A stretch of DNA of 64,000 nt, from the NCBI GenBank assembly GCA_910587575.1, contig CAJULU010000009.1, positions 9,366 to 73,365 of the forward strand, read 5' to 3'. Positions 16,602 to 25,654 of the stretch are shown in pieces. Position 1 is the stretch's first letter. Each line of letters starts with the position of its first letter. Made by a program: the position numbers and the translations under genes. Source of the DNA: an uncultured Dorea sp. GTDB lineage: Bacteria; Bacillota; Clostridia; Lachnospirales; Lachnospiraceae. Under the pieces are notes generated by a model. It made no database searches, was not told the DNA's origin, and worked only from the letters and a program-made list of their open reading frames with translations.

Positions 16602-16629
16602 ATCCTCATGGATTCCGAAGGGCGGACAT

Positions 16630-17145
16630 ATGGAAACACGAAAAACAATGGGTAAAGTCAATACAAAAGAACTGGCAGGTATGGCAGTTTTAAGCGCAGT
16701 CCTGATCATCGGCCAGGTGGGTATGTCTTATCTGCCTAATATAGAGATCGTTTCTCTTCTTATATATATCTACACACAGATTTACCGCCGGAAGGCATTC
16801 TTTATCATCTATGTATTCGTTTTCCTGGAGGGATGTATCTACGGCGTGGGCCTCTGGTGGTTCGGCTATCTGTACATATGGAGCATTCTGGCGCTGATTG
16901 TCCTGTTAACCGGAAAGACGCAGACGCCCGTCATTACAACCAGCATCATACTCGGTGCATACGGACTTTCTTTCGGGTTCCTGTATTCCATCCCCTACTT
17001 CTTTGCCGGGGGATGGGCCGCCGGTTTTTCCTACTGGGTGTCCGGAATCCCCTTTGACCTGCTCCACTGCGCAGGAAATATTGCCGTATCACTGGTGTGC
17101 TACCGCCCTGTTCGTTCACTGCTTGGAAAACTGTACACCCTGTAA
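16630..17145 (+). CDS. ECF transporter S component, probable cobalamin (CbrT-like)
   Basis: This 171-residue integral membrane protein has five to six helices, the size and layout of energy-coupling-factor substrate-binding subunits. It lies 28 bases after the DUF4430 gene under a cobalamin riboswitch, so vitamin B12 or a precursor is the likely substrate. The shared EcfA/EcfA'/EcfT energising module is not in this window. The ATG at 16630 is used; the GAAGGGCGG upstream is an acceptable ribosome binding site. The family call is good, while the substrate comes from context. Confidence 0.85.
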   Translation: METRKTMGKVNTKELAGMAVLSAVLIIGQVGMSYLPNIEIVSLLIYIYTQIYRRKAFFIIYVFVFLEGCIYGVGLWWFGYLYIWSILALIVLLTGKTQTPVITTSIILGAYGLSFGFLYSIPYFFAGGWAAGFSYWVSGIPFDLLHCAGNIAVSLVCYRPVRSLLGKLYTL

Positions 17146-17161
17146 GAAAGGAGAACACGTT

Positions 17162-18205
17162 TTGACACTGTCTGAATTATGCAGCTTTATCACCACGCCC
17201 AGGCACCGCCTGCTGCCCCAGGACCACAAACTGGGCCCCCGCCTGGTGTGCAGGGAATACTCCCGGTCCGACCAGGAAATCAAGACCTATCCCCTTCCGC
17301 CAGATGAGAGGATTTTCGCCCTTTGCTGGAAAATAGACTCCGTCTTATCCGCCACCCTCTGCCCTGCGCCGGAACACTTCTGCTACCAGCTTCCGTTTAC
17401 TTCCGGCGAGAAGACCCAGCTTCATACCCATGATTACATAGAACTGGCTTACGTGGTAGAAGGCGAATTCCGTCAGCGGATCCTGGGACATGACATCGTA
17501 TTTTCCAAGGGCGATCTGTGTCTCATTGACAAGAACTGTCTGCACCAGGATTATCTTGTGGATCAGCCCGCCATCATCCTCTTCCTTGGAATTGCAAACG
17601 ATATCTTTACGGAGGTCATGGATGAAAACGTAGCCACCCAGAAGATTATCTCCTTTTTACAATCCGCACTTCTCAAGCAGAAGGACCTGCAGCAATATCT
17701 TCACTTCCGCCCCGGCACGGACCAGGCTGCAGCTGAAGAACTGGAACAGTGCCTGTGCCTTCTGCTGGGAGAACTCTATGACGGTAAAATCGGTTTTCAT
17801 TATATCTGTAAAGGGCTGCTGCTGCGCATCTTCCGGATTATCAGCACGAAATACGACTTCTCCCTCTCCAAAGAGCTTAGAAAGACCATGAACTGGATTA
17901 TCTTTGAAGAGATTTCCGACTACGTCAAACGCCATTATGCCACGGTAACCATCCAGGATCTGGTCCGGGAATTTCATTTCCAGGAAGATTATTTTAACCG
18001 GATTATCAAGAGCAAGACCGGGCTTACCTATTCCGGTTTCGTCCAGCAGATCCGGCTTGAACGGGCAGAACACATGCTGGTCTCCTCCAGCCGGAGCGTG
18101 GAGGAGATCTCAGAACTTGCGGGCTATCACAACAAAGGATATTTTTATAAGATTTTTAAAGAAAAATATGGCACAACCCCTTCAAGATACCGGAAGAACC
18201 ACTAG
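17162..18205 (+). CDS. AraC-family transcriptional regulator
   Basis: This 347-residue regulator has an N-terminal cupin-like ligand domain (HTHDYIELAYVVEG and FSKGDLCLI) and a C-terminal pair of helix-turn-helix motifs (from ISDYVKRHYATVTIQDLVREF to YFYKIFKEKYGTTPSRYR). The start is a TTG at 17162, eight bases after AAGGAG; upstream in-frame ATGs lie within the S-component gene. It follows that gene by 16 bases, so it is apparently under the cobalamin riboswitch. Its stop codon forms the first bases of the 162-bp palindrome at 18203-18364. Confidence 0.9.
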   Translation: MTLSELCSFITTPRHRLLPQDHKLGPRLVCREYSRSDQEIKTYPLPPDERIFALCWKIDSVLSATLCPAPEHFCYQLPFTSGEKTQLHTHDYIELAYVVEGEFRQRILGHDIVFSKGDLCLIDKNCLHQDYLVDQPAIILFLGIANDIFTEVMDENVATQKIISFLQSALLKQKDLQQYLHFRPGTDQAAAEELEQCLCLLLGELYDGKIGFHYICKGLLLRIFRIISTKYDFSLSKELRKTMNWIIFEEISDYVKRHYATVTIQDLVREFHFQEDYFNRIIKSKTGLTYSGFVQQIRLERAEHMLVSSSRSVEEISELAGYHNKGYFYKIFKEKYGTTPSRYRKNH

Positions 18206-18364
18206 TACACCGAAAAATAAGTTCCTAGCCATATAACGCAGGATGATTTTTCATATGCAAGGCGGAGGAATGAGGCGTAGTGGGCGCTACGCTGATTGAC
18301 GACAACGACGCAGATGGAAAATCAGACAAGTTATATGGCTGGTTACTTATTATTCGGTGTACTA
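18203..18364. repeat. 162-bp nearly perfect palindrome (MITE-like dispersed element)
   Basis: The ends, TAGTACACCGAA and TTCGGTGTACTA, are inverted, and complementarity continues inward through AGCCATATAAC, a GATTTT.CAT.TGC segment and a central GCGTAG/CTACGC stem. The whole unit could fold into one long hairpin. It encodes nothing and fills the space between two convergent genes, supplying the AraC stop codon. It resembles a MITE or large REP-like element and probably acts as a bidirectional terminator. Confidence 0.8.
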
Positions 18365-18367
18365 ATG

Positions 18368-20827
18368 TCACTCACTGAAACGCACCCGTTCAATCAGCGA
18401 ATCCTTCTGTACGGACTTTCCGATTCCCACTGCCAGCAGAAGCTGGATCAGCAGGAGCGCCGCTGCCATGATGACCGCCGCTTTCGCAGGATAGTGGTAA
18501 GAATTGATCTCAAATATTTTTGTTGCCTTTGCGTACAGGAATACGGGATATCCGGCAAGGCTCCCAAGGCCCACTGAGATCAGAAGCGTTCCCGCCGTGT
18601 AGAAAAGCCCTTCCATCCGGAGCATTTTCATAAGCTGGGAATCGGACATTCCAATGGCCTGCATCATGCCAAGCTCTTTCTTGCGCACATGTACGCTGTT
18701 AATCATGGTATTGATCAGATTCATCACGCTGATCAGCGCCAGAATCCCAAGGAACGCATAGGCTGCCCCGCTGGTCATAGCCATCCCCATACTCCAGGTG
18801 TCATATTCTTCTTTCCATGTTCTCATCTGAAGCCTTCCCGATTCCTTCACAATCTGCTCCAGAGATTCGAACAGGGTCTGGTCATAATCCTGATCCGCAA
18901 TCACATGGAAATAGGATTCCGAATGATACTCACTCAGCCGGTCTGCGGCTTCTTTCGCCATAATGAAATAGTCATAATTGACCAGGCCGCTTCTATAGTT
19001 CCCAATTGCCGCAATCTCCACATCTTTTTCAAATTTGCGGTCCCCGTCGTGAACCACCAGTTTCAGTTTACTCCCCACGTCAAGCTGTGGATACCAGTGC
19101 TGCATCGCTTGTTCCAGTATGATCTTATCCCCGGACTTTAATTCTTCGTAAGTCACCTTTCCCTCCACAATCCCCTTTTCCAGTTCCTTTGCATATTCCT
19201 CCGGAATCCCGTTGATTGCAGTAAAATCACCTTCCATAAACAGATCGCCCGTTACTCTGATACTGGTGAATGCATCCACCCGTTCCACGCCGGGAAGCCC
19301 TTCAATCTGCTGTTTCAGCGCCTCATTCAACGGATTATCCTTCTGAATCTCCGTCCATTTCCGCTCCGGGTGTTCCCTGTTATTTTCCTCAATGACAGGA
19401 GAGATCTCATACTGCCCGACCAGGGAACTGTCCGCACTCTCCCCGGGGTCGGCACAGGACAGAACCGTTGCAACCACCATCAGAAATACCCCCGTCACCG
19501 CCATAGCCAGAATGGTGACGGCGCTTTTCTTCTTATGATCCATAAGATTCCGGCAGGTCAGCCGTCCAATGGTGATAAATTCATACCCTTTCCTGCTGCT
19601 CCTGGTCTTCTTCCCCATCTCCTGGCCCCGCATAGCTTCCACTTCAGAAACCTTCGCCGCCTTATGCATGGGGCTGAGCAAGGAAAGATACACCGTACAT
19701 AAGGTAACTGCAACCGCAAGAACATAAGCCCACCAGTAATAGAAGGACACCTCGCCGCTTCGCGCCACCTGGCCTACCACTTCCATGAATCCGCCGCGGT
19801 CTTCATTGACACGGACAAAGAGGAGGACAACCACCTTAGACACAAGCGTACCAGTCAGAAGCCCTGCCGGAATCGCAGCCGCGGCCACCCAGAGTCCTTC
19901 CCTCAGTACAATCTGCCTGATCTGACGCTTCGTGGCGCCAATCGCCTTAAGCCTCCCGAATTCCTGAATTCTCTGGTTCATGGACACATAATAGATACTG
20001 TAGATCGTAATCACACCTGCCAGCACAATAATCAGCATAATCACGACAATGGCCGGAATCATAACCGGATCTACATAATTTGCAGCCAGATACTCTGTAT
20101 TGATATTGATGTCATTTTCCGGTATCTGAAACTGCTTCGCAATCTCTCGGATCATATCTTCGATATCCAACGTAGTCACCTTCTCCTCGTCCAGAATCTG
20201 AAACAGGAAACGATAGGAAATCTCCTCTGCTGGAATTTCTTTTTTGAGAAATGCTTCTGATACCAGAGCCGTATAGACTCTCTCCTTCCGGCTGCTGTCA
20301 CTGTCTTCCATCAGCCCGCAGATCTGAAACTCTTTCTCTTCCGTCAGATCCAGTTCCCCATTACGGAAGATCTGGCAGGGAACCGTGACCGTATCACCGA
20401 TTCCGCCTGGCTGTCCCAGTTCCTTAAGGATTCCGGCCGAGACCACGATCTCGTCTTCCCTCTCCGGCAGTCTTCCTTCGGATAGTTCCAGACGATACAG
20501 TTCCATCCCCGGCTGATCCACAAACATCATGGCAGCCCTGGCTTCTCCAAGGCTCATATACCCCGCATCGCTTCGAAGGCCATACTTTGCAACGTCATGG
20601 TGGGCCGCAAGCTTTCGCACGGTCTCTTCATCCACGCCCCGGTAAAGGGCATGCCAGGAAGGATAGACCTTGTTCGTCGCCGCAAACTGTAGATCTACCA
20701 TGCCCCTTCCAACCGTGGGAATCACCAGCAGCAGCATGGTGGTCAGAATGATGGCGATGCCAGTCAGTATATTCCGGCTTTTATAGTATTTCATATTGTC
20801 GTATGCGACTCTTGTTGTCATCTTCAT
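18368..20827 (-). CDS. BceB/MacB-type ABC transporter permease
   Basis: This 819-residue permease of the FtsX class has a helix near residues 20-37, an extracytoplasmic domain, a first FtsX block (about 255-400), a second extracytoplasmic domain and a C-terminal FtsX block with three helices (about 680-800). The ATG overlaps the last base of the ATPase stop codon (TGATG), so the two are coupled. Layout matches the permease at 426-2771, but the extracytoplasmic domains are clearly different, suggesting different substrates. Confidence 0.9.
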   Translation of the reverse strand: MKMTTRVAYDNMKYYKSRNILTGIAIILTTMLLLVIPTVGRGMVDLQFAATNKVYPSWHALYRGVDEETVRKLAAHHDVAKYGLRSDAGYMSLGEARAAMMFVDQPGMELYRLELSEGRLPEREDEIVVSAGILKELGQPGGIGDTVTVPCQIFRNGELDLTEEKEFQICGLMEDSDSSRKERVYTALVSEAFLKKEIPAEEISYRFLFQILDEEKVTTLDIEDMIREIAKQFQIPENDININTEYLAANYVDPVMIPAIVVIMLIIVLAGVITIYSIYYVSMNQRIQEFGRLKAIGATKRQIRQIVLREGLWVAAAAIPAGLLTGTLVSKVVVLLFVRVNEDRGGFMEVVGQVARSGEVSFYYWWAYVLAVAVTLCTVYLSLLSPMHKAAKVSEVEAMRGQEMGKKTRSSRKGYEFITIGRLTCRNLMDHKKKSAVTILAMAVTGVFLMVVATVLSCADPGESADSSLVGQYEISPVIEENNREHPERKWTEIQKDNPLNEALKQQIEGLPGVERVDAFTSIRVTGDLFMEGDFTAINGIPEEYAKELEKGIVEGKVTYEELKSGDKIILEQAMQHWYPQLDVGSKLKLVVHDGDRKFEKDVEIAAIGNYRSGLVNYDYFIMAKEAADRLSEYHSESYFHVIADQDYDQTLFESLEQIVKESGRLQMRTWKEEYDTWSMGMAMTSGAAYAFLGILALISVMNLINTMINSVHVRKKELGMMQAIGMSDSQLMKMLRMEGLFYTAGTLLISVGLGSLAGYPVFLYAKATKIFEINSYHYPAKAAVIMAAALLLIQLLLAVGIGKSVQKDSLIERVRFSE

Positions 20828-21510
20828 CAGTAATTCACCACCTTACCGTCTTCAATCTCAACCATCCGGTCTGCCATCTGTGCGATCATCTCATCATGAG
20901 TGATCATGACCAGCGTCTGCCCCATATCCGCAACACAGCTTTTCAGAAGGCTCATTACCTCTAACTCTGTCTGGGAGTCCAGATTCCCCGTGGGTTCATC
21001 TGCCAGGATGATGGCCGGCCTGGTCACTAAGGCCCTTGCAATGGCGGTCCGCTGCTTCTGGCCGCCCGACAGTGCATTCGGCATGGTTTCTTTCTTATCC
21101 ATAAGCCCGATCTTCTCAAGCACTTCTTCCACGTCCTCCCTTTTTACCTTCCGGCCGCCCAGCCCCAGGGGAAGAACAATGTTCTCCCATACATTCAATG
21201 ACGGAATCAGATTAAAATCCTGAAACACGAATCCAATCTTTTTTCTCCGGAACTCTGCCAGCCGTTCATCCTTCAGAGCGAAAATATCCTTTCCTTCAAT
21301 CCACACCTTTCCTTCATCCGGCCGGTCCAGTCCCCCGATCAGATGCAGAAGCGTAGATTTGCCGGAACCGGAGCGGCCTACGACTGCCGTGAACTTTCCT
21401 CTCTCAATCTCCAGGTTGGTATGGTCAACTGCACGCACCAGGTTCTCACCTGCCCCGTAATATTTCACCAGGTCTTCCACCACCAGAATCTTACTGCTGT
21501 CCTTATTCAT
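20827..21510 (-). CDS. ABC transporter ATP-binding protein (BceA/MacB type)
   Basis: This 227-residue ATPase has Walker A GRSGSGKST, signature LSGGQKQRT and Walker B IILADEPTGNLDS, a LolD/MacB-class pattern. It energises the permease at 18368-20827. It starts 120 bases after the kinase stop and has its own TATAAT (21561-21566) and operator (21584-21619), so the exporter can be induced separately from the regulator pair, as in BceRS-BceAB loci. The first Met (MNKDSSKILVVED) is used as start. Confidence 0.93.
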   Translation of the reverse strand: MNKDSSKILVVEDLVKYYGAGENLVRAVDHTNLEIERGKFTAVVGRSGSGKSTLLHLIGGLDRPDEGKVWIEGKDIFALKDERLAEFRRKKIGFVFQDFNLIPSLNVWENIVLPLGLGGRKVKREDVEEVLEKIGLMDKKETMPNALSGGQKQRTAIARALVTRPAIILADEPTGNLDSQTELEVMSLLKSCVADMGQTLVMITHDEMIAQMADRMVEIEDGKVVNY

Positions 21511-21560
21511 CTCTTACCTCCTGCTTTTTGTAACCAGTTTCAGTACTTTTTCATAATCCG

Positions 21561-21619
21561 ATTATAACAGCCGGACATTGCAAAACCCTTACAGAAACCA
21601 TAACAGTTTTGTAAGGGTT
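21561..21619 (-). promoter_or_regulatory. Regulated promoter and operator of the second ABC exporter
   Basis: Reading leftward, TATAAT lies at 21561-21566 with a poor -35 near 21584-21589. Upstream is an inverted repeat with 10-bp arms (AACCCTTACA at 21584-21593, TGTAAGGGTT at 21610-21619). Inside it, TAACA-GTTT-TGTAA (21601-21614) matches TNACA-N4-TGTAA of BceR-type sites. The regulator encoded at 22854-23534 is the likely activator. Confidence 0.65.
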
Positions 21620-21630
21620 GCATTGTTCAG

Positions 21631-22881
21631 TCATGATATGGCAGCCGGAAGGGTGACACGGAAAACCGTCCCTTTTTGCTGCTTCTGTTTTGCTGAAATC
21701 GTCCCGCCCTGGCGCTCCAGAATCAGCCTTGCCAGATACAGGCCCACGCCTGCACCTTCTTCCTCCATCCTTCTGGCAGCCTCTCCCCGGTAGAACCTGT
21801 GGTAAATCCTGGATAACTCTTCTTTCTCAATCCCGATTCCTTCGTCTTCTACCTCGATCAGCACATTTCTGACCAGCCGCTTCACACGCACCGTTACCGT
21901 GGTATGCTCCCCGGAATATTTCACAGAATTATCCAGAATATTGACGAACACCTCTTCCGTCCATTTCACGTCATGGCAGACTTCCAGATCTTCTTCCATC
22001 TCCACCTGGATCTCAATCTCCTTATTCCTGGCTTTCAGATAAATCTGACTGACCGCCCCGGCAATGGTCTTTTTCAGACTGGCCGACGATGGTCTGATCT
22101 GGATCATATGGGCCTCCATCCGGGACAGGTTCACCAGTTCCTTCAGAAGCGTTTCCAGCTTCTCGATCTCCTTTTCCTCCTGATCCTGAAACTCTCTGCG
22201 CTCTTCCTCCGTAAAATGCGTGTCTGTCATCATTTCATGGCTCATCCGGAGGGAAGCCAGGGGCGTCTTCAGCTGATGGGATATGTCTGTAATCAGCGCC
22301 TTGATACTGTTCTCCTCTTCCATGAGTATCCGCTTCCGCTCCGCAAAATATACACCCAGCTCCCGAAGAGACTCCCACACCTTCATCCAGCTTTCCGAAT
22401 CCTCCCGGTAAACGGTTTCATAATCGGGGATCTCACCAAACTCTCCTTTGCGGAACTGTTCCAGACTCTCATACAGCGCCTTCAGATTCTCTCTGGAATC
22501 CCTGTGCTTCTTATCATTGATCCCGGCCATGGCTGCAGTCAGCAATGCGCCCGCCAGGATTCCGATTCCCCAGAATACCCACCAGGACCTCTCCAAATCA
22601 ATTCCTTTTGCACCATAGCCGTACTGATCTTCCAGAACCTCAATCATCTTCTCCATCTCCGTAAACCGGATATCTCCGAAGTTCCAGCTGTCTGGCTTCT
22701 CCCACATGGCAATCATCTCTGCCTCCAGTTCCGGATGCTCATTCATAAGCACAAACATCTTCTGCCGTTCCTTCGAAATCTGGTACTTCCCCAACACAAA
22801 CAGAAAAACAGAGAACAGGACAAAAAAGACAAGATATACAATAAAATATTTTTTTATTTTCTGACGACGGTCCCTGTCCAT
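21631..22881 (-). CDS. Sensor histidine kinase
   Basis: This 416-residue membrane kinase has a helix at about 12-30, an extracytoplasmic loop of about 75 residues, a second helix near 107-125, a HisKA domain (DISHQLKTPLASL) and a HATPase domain (N-box ILDNSVKYS, G-box GAGVGLYLARLI). Its start overlaps the upstream regulator by 28 bases. It belongs with the BceAB-like exporter downstream. The loop is longer than in classical BceS sensors, which rely on the transporter for detection. Confidence 0.9.
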   Translation of the reverse strand: MDRDRRQKIKKYFIVYLVFFVLFSVFLFVLGKYQISKERQKMFVLMNEHPELEAEMIAMWEKPDSWNFGDIRFTEMEKMIEVLEDQYGYGAKGIDLERSWWVFWGIGILAGALLTAAMAGINDKKHRDSRENLKALYESLEQFRKGEFGEIPDYETVYREDSESWMKVWESLRELGVYFAERKRILMEEENSIKALITDISHQLKTPLASLRMSHEMMTDTHFTEEERREFQDQEEKEIEKLETLLKELVNLSRMEAHMIQIRPSSASLKKTIAGAVSQIYLKARNKEIEIQVEMEEDLEVCHDVKWTEEVFVNILDNSVKYSGEHTTVTVRVKRLVRNVLIEVEDEGIGIEKEELSRIYHRFYRGEAARRMEEEGAGVGLYLARLILERQGGTISAKQKQQKGTVFRVTLPAAIS

Positions 22882-23534
22882 AGATACCCTAATCCTCTCA
22901 CATTGGAAATCTCATCTGTCCCTAGCTTATTCTTCAGTCTGCTGATGTTGACAGTCACCGTGTTCTCATCCACGAACTGGCCGTCTACATCCCAGATATG
23001 CCCGAGAATGCTTTCCCTGGATACAATCTGTCCTGCATTCTCCCAGAGGTATACCAGAAGCTGCAGTTCCTTCTTGCTCAAGGGAACCTCCTGTCCCCTC
23101 TGATACACCTTCATTTCCCGGCAGTTCACTTCAATCTCCCCGCATGTCAGAATCCCTCCGGATTCATCTGCGCTGTCAATCCGGCGCATGAGCGCATTGA
23201 CCTTGGATACCAGTACCATCAGGGAAAATGGTTTTGTAATGTAGTCATCTGCCCCTGTGTCATATCCATTTACCATGTCAGCCTCTGAATCCAGAGCCGT
23301 AAGATAGATAAAATAAGTATCCCCTCTCTTGCGCACCTTTCTTCCCAGTTCCAGACCGCTGCCATCCGGCAGGGTGATGTCGCAGATGAGCAGAGAAAAC
23401 TCCTCCCGCTTAAGACACTCCCCGGCCTCTGCCAGTGTAAATGCCGACGTGACGGCGTATCCTGCTTTCTGCAAGGTCAGCGTGATCCCCCGGTTTAGAT
23501 TCCGGTCATCCTCCAGTAGTAATATCTTCTGCAT
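22854..23534 (-). CDS. OmpR-family response regulator
   Basis: This 226-residue regulator has a receiver domain (ILLLEDD, phospho-acceptor in LICDITLPDG, TKPF) and a winged-helix output domain. The ATG at 23534 begins the typical MQKILLLEDD; a GTG three codons earlier is too close to the GGGAG site. It is strikingly similar at the N-terminus to the regulator at 4759-5445. It probably activates the exporter promoter at 21561-21619. Confidence 0.92.
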   Translation of the reverse strand: MQKILLLEDDRNLNRGITLTLQKAGYAVTSAFTLAEAGECLKREEFSLLICDITLPDGSGLELGRKVRKRGDTYFIYLTALDSEADMVNGYDTGADDYITKPFSLMVLVSKVNALMRRIDSADESGGILTCGEIEVNCREMKVYQRGQEVPLSKKELQLLVYLWENAGQIVSRESILGHIWDVDGQFVDENTVTVNISRLKNKLGTDEISNVRGLGYLWTGTVVRK

Positions 23535-23563
23535 GTCACCCACAGACTCCCTTTCATTTCTGA

Positions 23564-23890
23564 TTACTGCTTTTTACGCTTTCTGGGCTTTGGCTCCGGA
23601 AGTTCCCGGCAGGTTGCCTGGACAAGCTTTGTCAGCGCTTCCGCCTCCTCTACGTCCTCCACAAGCAGATAATTCTTTGCTCCTTCATAGGGCGGCGCCT
23701 CCGCAAGTTCGGGCCGCAGCTTACGTCCTGCCTCCGTAATCTTGAGGAATAACTGGTTATCGCAGATTACGCCGAAAATCTTTCCGTTGCAGTAGATCCC
23801 ATATTCTCCGAACATCTTCCTGTAAGTAATCTCTCCGGCCTCCCGGATCTGGTCTGCAATAAATTCCACAAATTCTATTTTTGATGCCAT
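23564..23890 (-). CDS. TfoX/Sxy N-terminal domain protein
   Basis: This 108-residue cytoplasmic protein has a single TfoX N-terminal domain (KMFGEYGIYCNGKIFGVICDNQLFLK is its core) and a basic C-terminal tail (KPRKRKKQ). In gamma-proteobacteria TfoX activates competence, but stand-alone N-terminal-domain proteins in Firmicutes have no assigned role. It lies between the WYL regulator and the response regulator gene on the same strand, with gaps of 24 and 29 bases, so co-transcription is likely. Confidence 0.85.
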   Translation of the reverse strand: MASKIEFVEFIADQIREAGEITYRKMFGEYGIYCNGKIFGVICDNQLFLKITEAGRKLRPELAEAPPYEGAKNYLLVEDVEEAEALTKLVQATCRELPEPKPRKRKKQ

Positions 23891-23914
23891 ATATGATTCT
23901 TCCCTTCTGTAAAT

Positions 23915-24826
23915 TTACGTTTTCACATATCTTCTGCGGATTCCTTCTGCAAATTCCAGAACATCCTGCCGGAATTCCTCTGGCTCCAGAAGTTCCGCAC
24001 CGCCTCCAAAAGAGGCAATCCAACCCACAACGCTTGTCTTATCCGGGAATCCGACCGTACACAGCAGCGTACCGTCGGGCTGTTCCTGATAGCACTCAAT
24101 GCCGTATTCTTCGATCAGCCGCCATTTATATTCCGGCGCTATCCTGGCTTTTATCTGAAAAGCGGCGGGAAACACACGCTCCGGGGACAGATCCGGCAGC
24201 GTCAGGCTCTCCCGCTTTTCAAAGGGTTCCCCCAGTTTCAGCTGCGTCATCCGTCCCAGCTTAAACAGACGGTAATCTTTCCGTTTCTCACACCATCCCC
24301 ACAGATACCAGCCGGCCCACTGAAACAGCAGATCATAGGGCTCTATTGTCCGCATGGATTCTCCCTTCGGCGCATAATAGCAGAAGGACACCTTCCGCCC
24401 GGAAAGGATTGCACCATGAAGCAGCTCGATCTTCGGCGCAAGGGAATCTTTGTACCAGGAGGAAAGGTCGATCAGAATATGGGTATCTCCTGCAAGGAGG
24501 TTCGAAGCCCCTGCCGATAACTTCTCCATGAGCTGGGCATAGCGGCTGGTTCCGCATACACTGTCCAGACTCCGAAGTCCCGCCAGGATTGCCTGCATAT
24601 CCGACGTACTGAGCAGCGTACGGTCAATCCTGTACCCTTCCATAATGGAAACGCCGCCGTTTTGGCCTTGTTCTGTTACCAGGGGTATTCCCGCCATACA
24701 CAAGGCTTCAATGTCCCGGTTAATGGTCCGGCGGGAAACCTCGAACTTTTCCGCAAGATAGGGTGCCGTGACTTTCTCCTGCTGCAGCAGGATTGATAAG
24801 ATCCCGATCATCCTGTCAAGCTTCAT
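23915..24826 (-). CDS. HTH/WYL-domain transcriptional regulator (YafY type)
   Basis: This 303-residue regulator has an N-terminal winged HTH (residues about 5-55, with FEVSRRTINRDIEAL as the recognition region) and a C-terminal WYL domain (about 140-220; RTIEPYDLLFQWAGWYLWGWC) plus a terminal beta-rich extension. Such proteins respond to small molecules or nucleotides. Its start overlaps the GyrI-like gene stop by 4 bases, a frequent pairing in Firmicutes. Confidence 0.9.
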   Translation of the reverse strand: MKLDRMIGILSILLQQEKVTAPYLAEKFEVSRRTINRDIEALCMAGIPLVTEQGQNGGVSIMEGYRIDRTLLSTSDMQAILAGLRSLDSVCGTSRYAQLMEKLSAGASNLLAGDTHILIDLSSWYKDSLAPKIELLHGAILSGRKVSFCYYAPKGESMRTIEPYDLLFQWAGWYLWGWCEKRKDYRLFKLGRMTQLKLGEPFEKRESLTLPDLSPERVFPAAFQIKARIAPEYKWRLIEEYGIECYQEQPDGTLLCTVGFPDKTSVVGWIASFGGGAELLEPEEFRQDVLEFAEGIRRRYVKT

Positions 24827-25470
24827 TTTGCACCACCAGTTTGTTTCCTCACCGGATGGCGGATTACCGTTTTCAGATTCTCGGTCTTACATCTGCGCAC
24901 ATCGCTCAGATAAATCTCATGATGAAAACGCCCGCTGCCCATGTCCGGCTGGTACCCCTGCTCTTTGGCAAAGGCATCCATCATCTCTATGGTTGCCGGT
25001 TCTGCATCATAGCTTCCGATATGCATGCACTGTACGCACAAACCTTCCTCATAGGTAAAAAACTCCACTTTGGAGAAATCGGCCTTCTTCTTTTCTTCCG
25101 CTTCCCTGACCGCCCAGTCAAATTCTTCCTTTGTGACAAACTCCGGCAGACGGATCATCGAGATCCACTGGAAGTCCTCTTTTCTGGAATAGTCTACCCC
25201 TTTGATTCCTTCCTGCCACCATAAGCCCTCCAGGGGCGGAACGACAAAATCAAAATACCCGTCAATCCGATGATCGCCCATCTTGCTCATCTTAATGGTA
25301 AATGCGATTCCGTAGAGCAGTCCGATGGCCTGCTTGTATGCGCCGCCTTCTTCATTGGGGTCGCCTTTGCCTCGCACGGCGACGAAATTCATAGAGGAAA
25401 CCGTCGCCAGCGCTGGTTTTCTTTTGGGCAGATAGAATTCTTTATATTCTTTCTTGTAGTCAAATGCCAT
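24823..25470 (-). CDS. GyrI-like small-molecule-binding domain protein
   Basis: This 215-residue soluble protein resembles the GyrI-like (SOUL/BmrR effector-type) domain: an N-terminal FVAVRGKGDPNE strand and turn, a central YGIAFTIKM region, and a C-terminal HHEIYLSDVRR segment. GyrI-like stand-alone proteins bind or sequester small drugs and toxins. It is the first gene of a set with the WYL regulator and TfoX-like gene; an AAAGGATG site precedes its ATG. Confidence 0.85.
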   Translation of the reverse strand: MAFDYKKEYKEFYLPKRKPALATVSSMNFVAVRGKGDPNEEGGAYKQAIGLLYGIAFTIKMSKMGDHRIDGYFDFVVPPLEGLWWQEGIKGVDYSRKEDFQWISMIRLPEFVTKEEFDWAVREAEEKKKADFSKVEFFTYEEGLCVQCMHIGSYDAEPATIEMMDAFAKEQGYQPDMGSGRFHHEIYLSDVRRCKTENLKTVIRHPVRKQTGGAK

Positions 25471-25654
25471 GATTTTTCATCCTTTCTTCTGGTTGTCATT
25501 ACGAATGTCTGCCGTTTGTACACAATATACTCATTTACTGTGAATACTTTGGTTCGGCTGATATGACAAGTATACCATAGAAACAGGACAAATGTATGTC
25601 ATGTTTCTAAAAAGACTTTGCCAGTTTTTCTCTGCCAGTTCCTTCACAAATGAA

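Noticed and set aside
17162..18205. AraC-type gene as the regulator of the arabinose operon.
   Set aside because: It lies in a cobalamin-riboswitch operon, facing away from araA with other genes between. No link to arabinose was seen.
18203..18364. Insertion sequence.
   Set aside because: It is too short and carries no transposase frame; it is a palindrome only.
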